This document shows positions 9,638 to 17,328 of a stretch of 64,000 nucleotides of DNA, piece after piece; the first letter of the stretch is position 1; each line of letters opens with the position of its first letter. The DNA is taken from the NCBI RefSeq assembly GCF_900018785.1, contig NZ_FCOY01000007.1, positions 1,102,632-1,166,631 of the forward strand. Reading direction: 5' to 3'. This DNA comes from Xanthomonas massiliensis (lineage in GTDB: Bacteria; Pseudomonadota; Gammaproteobacteria; Xanthomonadales; Xanthomonadaceae). The position numbers and the translations under genes are program-made. Below the pieces are notes generated by a model. That model saw only the letters and a program-made list of their open reading frames with translations, searched no databases and was not told the DNA's origin.

Positions 9638-11127
9638 CAGTCCGGATTCCGTTTGAACGGGGCCTGTTCGGCGGAGGCCGCCGCGGGGTCGGCCGGGGGA
9701 AGGGATGCAGGCGCCACCACGGCGGCGATGCGGCGGCGGGGGGCGTCCACCGACAGCACCAGCGCCGGCGTCCCGTGCGCGGCGACGCGGGCCTGCGCCG
9801 CGGCCAGCTGCGCCAGCGGCAGCACGGCGCCGAGGTCGGCGGCCAGGGCGGCCAGCGCGCAGCCGTCGCGATAGGTATCCAGGTCCGGGCAGGCGGCCAG
9901 CAGCGCCGAGGCCGCCTCGACCGCCGGCTCCGGGGCCTGGCCGGCATCGCTGACCGCCCACGACACCGTGGAGGCCTCCACCCCGGCGCGGGCCAGGGCC
10001 TGCCGCAGGAGCTCGCCGGTGGCGGCGGCGCGCAGGCGCGCGGACCCGGCATCGGGCAATTCCTGGCTTGCCGGGCGATGCAGGTACACCACCGCGCCGT
10101 CGCCCGCGGTATCGGTGCCGGCATCGACCAGCAGCAGGCCTGCCGCGCCTTCGCCGGGAAGCACGCCCGCACCGGTGGCGGCCTGGAACAGGCGCCCGCG
10201 CGCCTGCAGGTGCGCCACCGCCATCTCGCCGACCTGCGAGGCGGCGGCCAGCACCAGCGCGCCCGCCGGGGCGGCGTCGGGCCGGTCGAGCACGCGTGCG
10301 AGCGCCTGCCAGCCGGCGGCCGCGTCGGCCACCGGTACCGTCCGGACGTCGGCCCCGGCAGGCAGGCCGCATTCCTGCGCCCAGGCCTGCAGCAGGCATT
10401 CGCCGGCACGCCTTTCCAGCTCGTCCCAGTCGGCCGGCACCAGCCACCACACCGGCAACGGCGGACAGGCCCGGGTCGCGGCCGGGCGGCGCAATCCGGC
10501 CACGACCGCGGCCTCGGGCTCTTCCCGGACGGGGGCATCGCAGGAGGTGGCGGCCTGGCAGAGCAGGGCCTCGGCCACGGGCTGGAGCAGGACCAGGGCG
10601 CGGAGCGGCTCCGCGCGCAACCCGCCCGCGCCATGGGCCTGGAGCACGGCTTCCACTTCGCCGGTGTCGAGGCCCGGCACGTGGGCCGCGAACACCGGCA
10701 AGCCGTCGCGATCGCGCAAGCGCGGATGCAGGCCCGGGCGCGGCAGGTCGGCATGGTGCAGGGCGATCTGCGCCGGATCGTCGGCACAGGCCAGCCAGAG
10801 CGCGCCGCCGGCGAGCACGGCGTGGCCGCCGGGCACGGCATCCGCCGGGACCGATTCGGCGGCCGGTGCCCCTGTCGCGGGAGCCGGCGAAGCGGCGGCC
10901 GGTGCCCGCGACAGGCGCGTGCGGCTCGCATCGGCCAGGCGCCAGCCCAGCGCGCGCAGCCCCCAGCCGCCGGCGAGCAGGCCGGCCGGGACCACGCCCA
11001 GCCACACCAGCAGGTCCATCCCGGTCGGCGCGGCACCGCTGCCGCGCCAGTAGTGGATGGCACTGCCCCACGACAGCGCCAGCACGCCCGCCGTCACCAG
11101 CCCCGTTTTCAGCCACGACCCTGCCAC
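9637..11127 (-). CDS. T6SS-linked membrane protein of unknown function with ketosynthase-like motifs
   Basis: This 496-residue protein sits between PAAR and tssM and overlaps the tssM start by one base. GTG 11127 is chosen for its AAGGAG site. Two membrane helices occupy about residues 8-28 and 38-58, then an Ala/Pro-rich linker, then a 400-residue globular region. Parts of that region (GVLPGEGAAGLLLVDAG near 320 and LVLAAASQVGEMAV before it) look like the C-terminal half of a beta-ketoacyl synthase/thiolase fold, where G-x-x-x-G-E-G-A-A-A-L-x-L-E is conserved. I do not see an active-site Cys context or the catalytic His pair, so if the resemblance is real it is likely a pseudoenzyme acting structurally with TssM. 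No established name is assigned. Confidence 0.8.
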   Translation of the reverse strand: MAGSWLKTGLVTAGVLALSWGSAIHYWRGSGAAPTGMDLLVWLGVVPAGLLAGGWGLRALGWRLADASRTRLSRAPAAASPAPATGAPAAESVPADAVPGGHAVLAGGALWLACADDPAQIALHHADLPRPGLHPRLRDRDGLPVFAAHVPGLDTGEVEAVLQAHGAGGLRAEPLRALVLLQPVAEALLCQAATSCDAPVREEPEAAVVAGLRRPAATRACPPLPVWWLVPADWDELERRAGECLLQAWAQECGLPAGADVRTVPVADAAAGWQALARVLDRPDAAPAGALVLAAASQVGEMAVAHLQARGRLFQAATGAGVLPGEGAAGLLLVDAGTDTAGDGAVVYLHRPASQELPDAGSARLRAAATGELLRQALARAGVEASTVSWAVSDAGQAPEPAVEAASALLAACPDLDTYRDGCALAALAADLGAVLPLAQLAAAQARVAAHGTPALVLSVDAPRRRIAAVVAPASLPPADPAAASAEQAPFKRNPD

Positions 11128-11184
11128 GCCTGCTCCTTAGCGTTGCCGGTACGCCCCCTGCGTTCCGGACCCTTCCCTGTGTGC

Positions 11185-11445
11185 CTATCCGATCCCGGTG
11201 CTGGACTGCCCGGCGACCAACGTCGCGCCGCACGCGGTCTTGTCGCCGTGGCGCGCCACCGGCTTGCCGTCGATCACCACGCTGGCGTCGCCGGAGACGA
11301 TCTCGGTGCTGCCGTGCCGGCTGCAGCTGACCTTGTCGCCGATGCGGGCGACGGGCTTGCCGGCGATATCGGTCTGGGGCGAGCCGCTGACCACGCTGCC
11401 GCCGTGGTCGATGCGATCGCCGACGACGATGAAAGGTCGCGACAT
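11185..11445 (-). CDS. PAAR domain protein (T6SS spike tip)
   Basis: This 86-residue PAAR protein is of classic single-domain size. It has the repeated pattern of the PAAR beta-cone: GDRIDHGGSVVSGS, DIAGKPVARIGDKVSCSRHG, GDASVVIDGKPVARHGDKTACG. His and Cys residues (C41, H44, H66, C72) provide the usual zinc site. It forms the sharp cap on the VgrG trimer and has no effector extension. AAGGAG lies 8 bases before ATG 11445. It precedes the 496-residue gene by 57 bp and follows the M15 peptidase by 92 bp, in the same direction. Confidence 0.92.
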   Translation of the reverse strand: MSRPFIVVGDRIDHGGSVVSGSPQTDIAGKPVARIGDKVSCSRHGSTEIVSGDASVVIDGKPVARHGDKTACGATLVAGQSSTGIG

Positions 11446-11537
11446 CGTTGCTCCTTGTCGGTGATGGAGGCGGCGCTGCCGCCTCCACGGGTTCCCTGTT
11501 CCTTTCACGATAGCAGGACTTGGCCCGGCGATGGCAG

Positions 11538-12407
11538 TCAGCCCGAGGCGCCTGCCCGGCGGGCGGCGCGGGCGCTGCGGCAGCGCCCGGCGTGCTCGAC
11601 GTGCACGTAATCCTTCAGGCTGCGCCAGCTGCCGCCCCAGTCCAGGCCCGCCTGCTGCGCCAGTTCGCCGTAGAGGAAATAGGCCCGCCGCGTCCACGGA
11701 TCGGCCATGTCCCATTGCAGCTTGCCATCGCGCAGCGGCGCGCTGTCCACCGCCAGCCCGTACTGGTGGCAGCTCTGCCAGGCGCCGGCGCGGGTGGCCT
11801 GGCCGCCGCCCATCAGCTCGGCCTGCCGCTCCGGGCTGCGATAGCCTTCCACCAGCACCATCTCGTAGCCGTACTGGCGCCGCATGACCTCGTAGATGGC
11901 CAGCACGCGCTGGCGGACTTCGTCGTCGATGCTGTCCCAGCGCCGGTCGGCATCGACCACTTCCGGATGCAGGCGGCGCACGTCCTCGCCGGTGAACACC
12001 GCCGGCGGAGGCGGTGCCGGCGGCACCAGCCGTTCCCCGCGCAGGAGCTGGGCGATCATGGACGTGGATTCGGCCATGTCCTCGTCGCGGAAATCCGCCA
12101 GGGCGACATGGCGGCGCGCGAGCAGGATCGCCAGCGGCGGCAGCACGAGCAGGACCAGCGCGACCGCCAGCACCCCGCGGTGGCGGCGCAGGAAACCGCC
12201 GGTGTCCGACACCGCGGCGCGGGCATGGCGGTCCAGGTGCCCGCCGCGGCGCGCCACGCCGCGCCCGGTCCCGGCCACGGCCCCGGCCAGCGCGCGCCAG
12301 CGCCGCCCCAGCCATGCGGCCCCGGCCGAGGCGAGCCCGGGGAACAGCAGCAGGGCACAGCTCAGCGCGAACACCGACAGGAACAGCAGCACAGCCAGGA
12401 TCAGCAC
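11538..12407 (-). CDS. Membrane-anchored M15-family peptidoglycan peptidase (TagX-like)
   Basis: This protein of 289 residues begins at GTG 12407 after GGAGG. It has hydrophobic segments at about 1-25 and 78-98, then a periplasmic peptidase domain at about 130-275. The zinc ligands of the M15/VanY fold are visible: H-Q-Y-G-L-A-V-D (HxxxxxxD) and the terminal D-Y-V-H-V-E-H. EGYRSPERQ is the usual substrate-pocket strand. Membrane-tethered M15 L,D-endopeptidases next to tss genes (TagX in Acinetobacter) trim the cell wall so the T6SS complex can be inserted, and that role fits here. It could also be an ordinary D-Ala-D-Ala carboxypeptidase, but position and topology favour the T6SS role. Confidence 0.85.
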   Translation of the reverse strand: MLILAVLLFLSVFALSCALLLFPGLASAGAAWLGRRWRALAGAVAGTGRGVARRGGHLDRHARAAVSDTGGFLRRHRGVLAVALVLLVLPPLAILLARRHVALADFRDEDMAESTSMIAQLLRGERLVPPAPPPPAVFTGEDVRRLHPEVVDADRRWDSIDDEVRQRVLAIYEVMRRQYGYEMVLVEGYRSPERQAELMGGGQATRAGAWQSCHQYGLAVDSAPLRDGKLQWDMADPWTRRAYFLYGELAQQAGLDWGGSWRSLKDYVHVEHAGRCRSARAARRAGASG

Positions 12408-12516
12408 GGCACCCCTCCGCAGCCGGCGCGGGTTGACGCGGCGGACCGGGGGTCCACTAGAATCGGGCGGGGATCAGCAGTTCCGGCAACGGCCGGACCA
12501 TGGCAGGAGGCCACGC

Positions 12517-13302
12517 ATGAACACTCCGGGCAAGACCCGTCCCAGCCTGCTGTCGGGCCAGGGCGCCGCGGCCGGCAACGGCCGCATCCTGGCCGACATC
12601 GACGGGCGCGCCGTACGCCTGCCGCCGCCCGCGGGGCGGAAGGGCGCACGCAAATGGCTGGTCCCTGCGGTGCTGCTCGCTTCATTGCTGTTGGTCGTGC
12701 TGGCCATCATGGCCACGATGTCCCGGGACGACGGCACCGCCGCCATCGCCGATGGCTTCAAGCCGCTGCCGGCCGAGTCGGACAAGGTCGCCGACCGCGG
12801 CGCGGCCATGATAGTGGATGAGCCGCAGGCGCGGACCGCCGCCGCCCTGCCCGATACCGCCATGCCACGTCCCGTGGCCGGCGCCGCCGGCGTGGCCGCG
12901 ACGGTGGAACCGGTACGCCCGGCAACCGCCACGCCCCGCCAGGTACCGCCCGGGCGTGCCGCGGCGCCGCGCCCGGCCGGCACGCCGGACCGCGCCAGGC
13001 CGGCGGAACAGGGGGCACTGCTGAGCAGCCTGCTGGGCATCATCAAGCAGGACGAGCAGGCCCGGCAGAAGCGCCCCGAATCGATGGACGCGCTGGTGGC
13101 CGACATCCAGGCGCGCGAATCGCGCGAACGCGCCGAGCGCGACGCCATGTTCGATGCGATGGACAAGCGTTCCAGCGGCGATTCCGCGGTGCAGGCCAAG
13201 CTGGCCCGGTGCCCGGCGGCCAACACGCTCAAGGGCGTGGACTGCCGGCGCAGGATCTGCACGGCGGTGGCCGGGCGCGATCCGGCCTGTCCCAAGTCCT
13301 GA
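12517..13302 (+). CDS. Conserved-type hypothetical single-pass membrane protein
   Basis: This 261-residue protein has an ideal AGGAGG site seven bases before ATG 12517. A soluble N-terminus of about 46 residues is followed by one membrane helix (WLVPAVLLASLLLVVLAIMA, about 47-66), so the rest should be periplasmic. A long Ala/Pro/Arg-rich disordered stretch (about 90-165) follows, then a charged helical segment (about 170-230, RESRERAERDAMFDAMDKR). The C-terminal 32 residues carry four cysteines (CPAANTLKGVDCRRRIC and CPKS), probably disulfide-bonded. It diverges from the TagX-like gene across 109 bp. I do not recognise the family. The topology resembles that of a cell-wall-spanning accessory protein. 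Confidence 0.75.
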   Translation: MNTPGKTRPSLLSGQGAAAGNGRILADIDGRAVRLPPPAGRKGARKWLVPAVLLASLLLVVLAIMATMSRDDGTAAIADGFKPLPAESDKVADRGAAMIVDEPQARTAAALPDTAMPRPVAGAAGVAATVEPVRPATATPRQVPPGRAAAPRPAGTPDRARPAEQGALLSSLLGIIKQDEQARQKRPESMDALVADIQARESRERAERDAMFDAMDKRSSGDSAVQAKLARCPAANTLKGVDCRRRICTAVAGRDPACPKS

Positions 13303-13308
13303 GGCGCC

Positions 13309-13674
13309 TCAGCGCGGCGGCGCGAGCAGCTCGCGCGCGGACAGGTAGCCGTCGCCGTTGGCGTCCTGGCGGTGGAAGCGTTCGATCAGGCGCGCGCGGT
13401 ATTGCTCGCGGGTGACCGCCGGGCCGGCACCGCCGGGCAGCTCCGCGCCGGTGAGCATGCCGTCGCCGTCGCGGTCGCGCGCATCGAAGCCGTAGCTCAT
13501 CCAGGCGAGGTACTCGTCCAGGTCGATGCGGCCGTCGCCGTTGCGGTCCATGCGCCGCAGGTAGTCGCCGGTGTCCTGCACCGCCTGCGCGCAGGTGGCG
13601 CAGGACGCCCCCCACAGGACGAGCGCGGCCAGCCACGGTGCCGCCGTGCGCGGCCTTGCCTGGCGGCGCTGCAT
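13309..13674 (-). CDS. Secreted EF-hand calcium-binding protein
   Basis: This 121-residue protein has a signal peptide (about residues 1-29, ending ATCAQA) and three EF-hand loops: DRNGDGRIDLDE (about 43-54), DRDGDGMLTGAE (about 67-78) and DANGDGYLSARE (about 104-115). All have the D-x-D/N-G-D-G core expected for Ca2+ binding. The start ATG overlaps the stop of the desaturase gene (TGATG at 13676-13672), so the two are translated as a coupled pair. No catalytic domain is present, so it is likely a periplasmic calcium sensor or buffer. The frame remains open upstream through the desaturase gene, but that part is not coding. Confidence 0.85.
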   Translation of the reverse strand: MQRRQARPRTAAPWLAALVLWGASCATCAQAVQDTGDYLRRMDRNGDGRIDLDEYLAWMSYGFDARDRDGDGMLTGAELPGGAGPAVTREQYRARLIERFHRQDANGDGYLSARELLAPPR

Positions 13675-14912
13675 CAGTGGCTCAGGGCGTAGCCCTTCAG
13701 GCGCGTCGCATAGGCCTGCAGCGCGGCGATGCCGCTGGCCTCGGCCTCCTGGCACCACTGCTGCAGCTGGCGCAGGCGCTCGGCGGCGTCGTGGCTGCGG
13801 GCCTCCAGCAGCGCGGCCAGGCGACGGCGGTACTCGACCAGCGCGGCCATGCGCGGACGCTGCTCGACCCAGGCCTGCAGCTGCGCGCGCGCATCCGGCT
13901 TGAGCCAGCGGCCGTCGTCCACCAGGCCCTTGCGCAGGCGCCGCGGCAGCAGCTTGCGCATGCGCGCGCCGGCGGCGGCGGCCTCCTCGCGCAGCGCCGG
14001 CACGAACACGTTGCGCTGGTAGTCGGTCATCGCCTGGAAACGGTGCGAGAGCAGGGCCTTGACGGTGTCGGTGTCGGGCACGGCGATGTTGGGGCGGATG
14101 TCGAGCTTGGGCGCCACGCGCAGCACCTTGGCCAGGCGCAGCTTCTCCAGGACGCGGATCGCGCTCCAGCCGATGTCGAACTCCCAGCGCCGCATCGAGA
14201 AGCGCGCCGAGCTGGGGAAGGCATGGTGGTTGTTGTGCAGCTCCTCGCCGCCGATCCAGAACGCCCACGGCGTCAGGTTGGTGGAAGTGTCGGCGGACTC
14301 GAAGTTGCGGTAGCCCCACCAGTGGCCCAGGCCGTTGACCACGCCGGCGGCCCAGAACGGGATCCATGCCATCTGGATGGCCCACAGCGCCACGCCGGGC
14401 AGGCCGAACAGGAGCAGGTTGACGAAGAACAGGGCGACCGGGCCGAGGTTGGCGTGCGGGGTGTACAGGTGCCGCTCGATCCAGTCCTCGGGCGTGCCGC
14501 GGCCGTAGTAGGCCATGTCCTCGCGCTGCGCGCGCGCCTGCCGGTACAGCTCCACGCCGCGCCAGAACACGGTCTTGATGCCCTTGACCTGCGGGCTGTG
14601 CGGGTCTTCGGCGGTCTCGACCTTGGCGTGGTGCTTGCGGTGGATGGCCACCCACTCGCGGGTGATCATCGAGGTGGTCAGCCACACCCAGAAGCGGAAG
14701 AAGTGCGCCAGCACCGGGTGGAAATCCACGCCGCGGTGGGTCTGGCTGCGGTGCAGGTACAGCGTCACCGCGAAGATGGTGATCTGGGTGAACACCAGCA
14801 GCACCGCGGCCCACTCCCACCAGCCGATGCCGGTCAGGCCATGGGCGAGGAAGTCGGTGAAGGCATCGGGCAGGGACACGGCGGGATTCTCGCGAGGCGG
14901 AGCAGACATCAT
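13674..14912 (-). CDS. desA: Membrane fatty acid desaturase (DesA-like, delta-9 acyl-lipid type)
   Basis: This protein of 412 residues carries the three histidine boxes of membrane di-iron desaturases: HRSQTHR (about 54-60), HRKHH (about 91-95) and HNNHH (about 227-231), spaced as in the family and separated by two paired hydrophobic regions. HRKHHAKVET followed by DPHSP is close to the Pseudomonas DesA type, which introduces a delta-9 double bond into phospholipid acyl chains and so tunes membrane fluidity. The C-terminal 120 residues are a soluble charged helical extension. The start is uncertain: ATG 14912, the adjacent ATG 14909 and an upstream ATG at 14966 are all in frame. It is coupled to the EF-hand gene. 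Confidence 0.88.
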   Translation of the reverse strand: MMSAPPRENPAVSLPDAFTDFLAHGLTGIGWWEWAAVLLVFTQITIFAVTLYLHRSQTHRGVDFHPVLAHFFRFWVWLTTSMITREWVAIHRKHHAKVETAEDPHSPQVKGIKTVFWRGVELYRQARAQREDMAYYGRGTPEDWIERHLYTPHANLGPVALFFVNLLLFGLPGVALWAIQMAWIPFWAAGVVNGLGHWWGYRNFESADTSTNLTPWAFWIGGEELHNNHHAFPSSARFSMRRWEFDIGWSAIRVLEKLRLAKVLRVAPKLDIRPNIAVPDTDTVKALLSHRFQAMTDYQRNVFVPALREEAAAAGARMRKLLPRRLRKGLVDDGRWLKPDARAQLQAWVEQRPRMAALVEYRRRLAALLEARSHDAAERLRQLQQWCQEAEASGIAALQAYATRLKGYALSH

Positions 14913-14987
14913 GCAGGCCCCCGGTGCAAACTTCACCCGCCGCCGGCGTATGGTGGCCGGCGCCATTCATGTCCCCACCCGGTTCCC

Positions 14988-15830
14988 ATGTCCCAGCCCG
15001 CCCCGATTCCCGCCGCCGCAGCCGACGCCGCCCCGCTGATCGAGCTCGACCAGGCCACCGTGGTGCGCGGCCAGACGCGCGTGCTGCACGGCCTGGACCT
15101 GCGCATCCCGCTCGGCCAGCACACCGCCATCCTCGGCCCGAACGGCTGCGGCAAGTCCAGCTTCATCAAGCTGATCACCCGCGAGCTCTACCCGCTGGCG
15201 CGCGAGGGCGCCACCCCGGTGCGGGTGATGGGGCAGAGCCGCTGGCAGGTGGACCGGCTGCGCTCGCAGCTGGGCATCGTCACCGGCGACCTGAGCGCCA
15301 ACCTCGCCGGCATGGAGAGGCTGGACGTGGAAAGCGCGGTGATCTCCGGCTTTTTCGCCAGCTACGTGATCCCGCCGCACCGCGAGGTCACCGCCGCCAT
15401 GCGCGAGCGCGCCGCCCAGGCCCTGGCGCTGGCCGGCGCCGGCCACCTGGCCGGGCGCGACTACGCCGCGCTGTCGGCCGGCGAGACCCGCCGGGTGCTG
15501 ATCGCCCGCGCCCTGGTCAACCGGCCGCAGGCGCTGCTGCTGGACGAGCCGTCCACCGGCCTGGACATCGTCTCGCGCCAGCGCCTGCTGGAGACCATGC
15601 GCCGGCTCGCCGCCGAGGGCATCACCCTGGTGCTGGTGACCCACCACATCGAGGAGATCGTGCCGGAGATCGGCCGGGTGATCCTGATGCGCGAGGGCCG
15701 CATCTTCGCCGACGGCGCGCGCGAGGCCATGCTCACCGACGCCGCGCTGTCGGAGGTGTTCGGCGGTCCGGTGCACGTGCGCCGCAACGGCGCCGGCTAC
15801 GAATGGAGCATGGGCGACGGGGCAGCGTGA
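14988..15830 (+). CDS. ABC transporter ATP-binding protein
   Basis: This 280-residue single ABC domain has Walker A GPNGCGKSS (about 52-60), signature LSAGETRR (about 162-169), Walker B LLLDEPSTGLD and the H-loop VTHHIEEI. The sequence resembles ModF/YlmA-type stand-alone ATPases, where the signature is LSAGExRR/K rather than LSGGQ. No permease or binding protein lies nearby, so it may pair with a permease elsewhere or act without a membrane partner. It diverges from the desaturase gene across 75 bp and is followed by a phosphatase gene 59 bp later in the same direction. Confidence 0.85.
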   Translation: MSQPAPIPAAAADAAPLIELDQATVVRGQTRVLHGLDLRIPLGQHTAILGPNGCGKSSFIKLITRELYPLAREGATPVRVMGQSRWQVDRLRSQLGIVTGDLSANLAGMERLDVESAVISGFFASYVIPPHREVTAAMRERAAQALALAGAGHLAGRDYAALSAGETRRVLIARALVNRPQALLLDEPSTGLDIVSRQRLLETMRRLAAEGITLVLVTHHIEEIVPEIGRVILMREGRIFADGAREAMLTDAALSEVFGGPVHVRRNGAGYEWSMGDGAA

Positions 15831-15889
15831 ACCCGGGCAAGCTTCTACACTTGCCCTCCATCGCCACGCCCTCCCGCAGATCCGTTTCC

Positions 15890-16714
15890 ATGCCCTTGCC
15901 GTTTTTCCCGCGCCCGGCGGCGCTGCTGGCCATCGTGCTGGCGTCGTGCTCCTGTTCGTCCCTGCCGCGGCCGCCGGTGCCGGAACCGCCGGGCTATCGC
16001 GTGGCCGGCTACCTGGCCCCGGCGCAGGCCCCGGACAGCCTGGCCCTGGTGCCGCCGCCGCCCGCTCCGGGCTCGGCCGGGCTGGCGCTGGACGAGGCCG
16101 TGTCCCGGCAGGCGCAGGCGCTGCACGGCACGCCGCGCTGGCAACAGGCCGGGCGCGATGCCGACCTGGCCTTCCCCGCCGGCGCGCAGCAGTTCGCCTG
16201 CCCGCTGGGCATCGCCGTCGACCCGGACCGCACCCCGCACCTGTACCGGCTGCTGTCGCAGCTGCGCGCCGACGGCAGCGCCGCGGTGCGTGCGGCCAAG
16301 AAGCACTACGACCGCCCGCGCCCGTTCGCGGTCAACCACCTGGGTACCTGCACCCCCGGCGAGGAAACCGATGCCGGCGGCTCCTATCCCTCCGGGCACA
16401 CCGCCGTGGGCTGGAGCTGGGCGCTGGTGCTGGCCGAGCTGGACCCGGCGCACGCCACCGCCATCCTGCAGCGCGGGCGCAGCATCGGCGACGGCCGCCT
16501 GGTGTGCAACGTGCACTGGAACAGCGACGTGGTCGCCGGCCGCACGCTGGCCGCGGCGCTGGTCGCGCGCCTGCACGACGATCCCGGATTCCGCCGCGAC
16601 ATGGCCGCCGCACGGCGCGAGATCGCGCGCGCGCGCCGCACCGGCCCGGCACCGCAACAGGACTGCGCGGCCGAGGCGGCCGCGCTGGACGCGCGCCCGG
16701 ACGAGGCCCAGTAG
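15890..16714 (+). CDS. Class A (PAP2-type) acid phosphatase, probable lipoprotein
   Basis: This 274-residue protein has an export signal whose end (VLASC at about 17-21) fits a lipobox. The vanadium-haloperoxidase/PAP2 active-site motifs are all present: K-K-H-Y-D-R-P-R-P (KxxxxxxRP), Y-P-S-G-H-T (PSGH) and the G-R-x-x-x-x-x-H-W-N-S-D form of SRxxxxxHxxxD. Such enzymes are periplasmic non-specific phosphomonoesterases (PhoN/PhoC type). They may release phosphate from organic esters, or pyridoxal phosphate in this neighbourhood. It converges on pdxT with only 13 bases between them. Confidence 0.88.
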   Translation: MPLPFFPRPAALLAIVLASCSCSSLPRPPVPEPPGYRVAGYLAPAQAPDSLALVPPPPAPGSAGLALDEAVSRQAQALHGTPRWQQAGRDADLAFPAGAQQFACPLGIAVDPDRTPHLYRLLSQLRADGSAAVRAAKKHYDRPRPFAVNHLGTCTPGEETDAGGSYPSGHTAVGWSWALVLAELDPAHATAILQRGRSIGDGRLVCNVHWNSDVVAGRTLAAALVARLHDDPGFRRDMAAARREIARARRTGPAPQQDCAAEAAALDARPDEAQ

Positions 16715-16727
16715 GCCGGCGAACGGC

Positions 16728-17327
16728 TCAGCGCGCGTGGCGGCAGGCGTCCACCAGCAGCTGGTGGACGCGGGTGTCGCGGCCCAGTTCGGGATGGAAG
16801 GCACAGCCGAGCAGGTGGCCCTGGCGCACCAGCACCGGGTCGCCGTCGCGCGTGGCCAGCACCTCCACCGCCGGGCCGCAGCGCACGATCCGCGGCGCGC
16901 GGATGAACACCATCTCCAGCGGCGGACCCGGCAGCCGCGACGGCGCCTGGCAGATCGTGGACTCGCGCTGGCGGCCGTAGGCATTGCGCTGCACGGTCAC
17001 GTCCAGCACGCCCAGGCTCGGCTGCGGCGGCAGCACCTGGCGCGCCAGCAGGATCAGGCCGGCGCAGGTGCCCAGGCACGGCCGCGTGCGGGCGAAGCCG
17101 GCCAGCGCCGGCAGGAAGCCGTCGCGGTCCAGGAAGTGCAGCAGCGTGGTCGATTCGCCGCCCGGCAGCACCAGCGCGTCGATGCCTTCCAGTTCGTGCG
17201 CCAGGCGCACCGGGCAGGTCGCCACGCCCATGCCCTCGAGCATGCGCCGGTGCGCGTCGTAGGCGCCCTGGATGGCCAGCACGCCGATGCGCGGCGTGCC
17301 CGCGCCGGGGGTGCCGGAGGCCGCCAT
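16728..17327 (-). CDS. pdxT: Pyridoxal 5'-phosphate synthase glutaminase subunit PdxT
   Basis: This protein of 199 residues hydrolyses glutamine and channels ammonia to PdxS for PLP synthesis. The class-I-like triad is visible: the nucleophile in GTCAGLILLA (Cys at about 83) and the His-Glu pair in AFHPELG near the C-terminus. LPGGESTT and VFIRAPRI are PdxT family motifs. ATG 17327 is chosen because it follows the pdxS stop by one base (TGAGATG). The frame continues twelve residues further upstream, but that part would overlap pdxS. Confidence 0.95.
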   Translation of the reverse strand: MAASGTPGAGTPRIGVLAIQGAYDAHRRMLEGMGVATCPVRLAHELEGIDALVLPGGESTTLLHFLDRDGFLPALAGFARTRPCLGTCAGLILLARQVLPPQPSLGVLDVTVQRNAYGRQRESTICQAPSRLPGPPLEMVFIRAPRIVRCGPAVEVLATRDGDPVLVRQGHLLGCAFHPELGRDTRVHQLLVDACRHAR

Positions 17328-17328
17328 C

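Noticed and set aside
9638-11488. Upstream extension of the tssM frame (frame open from 11488)
   Set aside because: The extension overlaps the 496-residue gene and PAAR out of frame and is Arg/Gly-rich. tssM begins at 9637 with MLSNLRYYLGDYRLW.
13675-14970. EF-hand protein as a 553-residue fusion with upstream sequence
   Set aside because: The upstream 430 codons are the desaturase gene in the wrong frame. The signal peptide at 13674 marks the true start.
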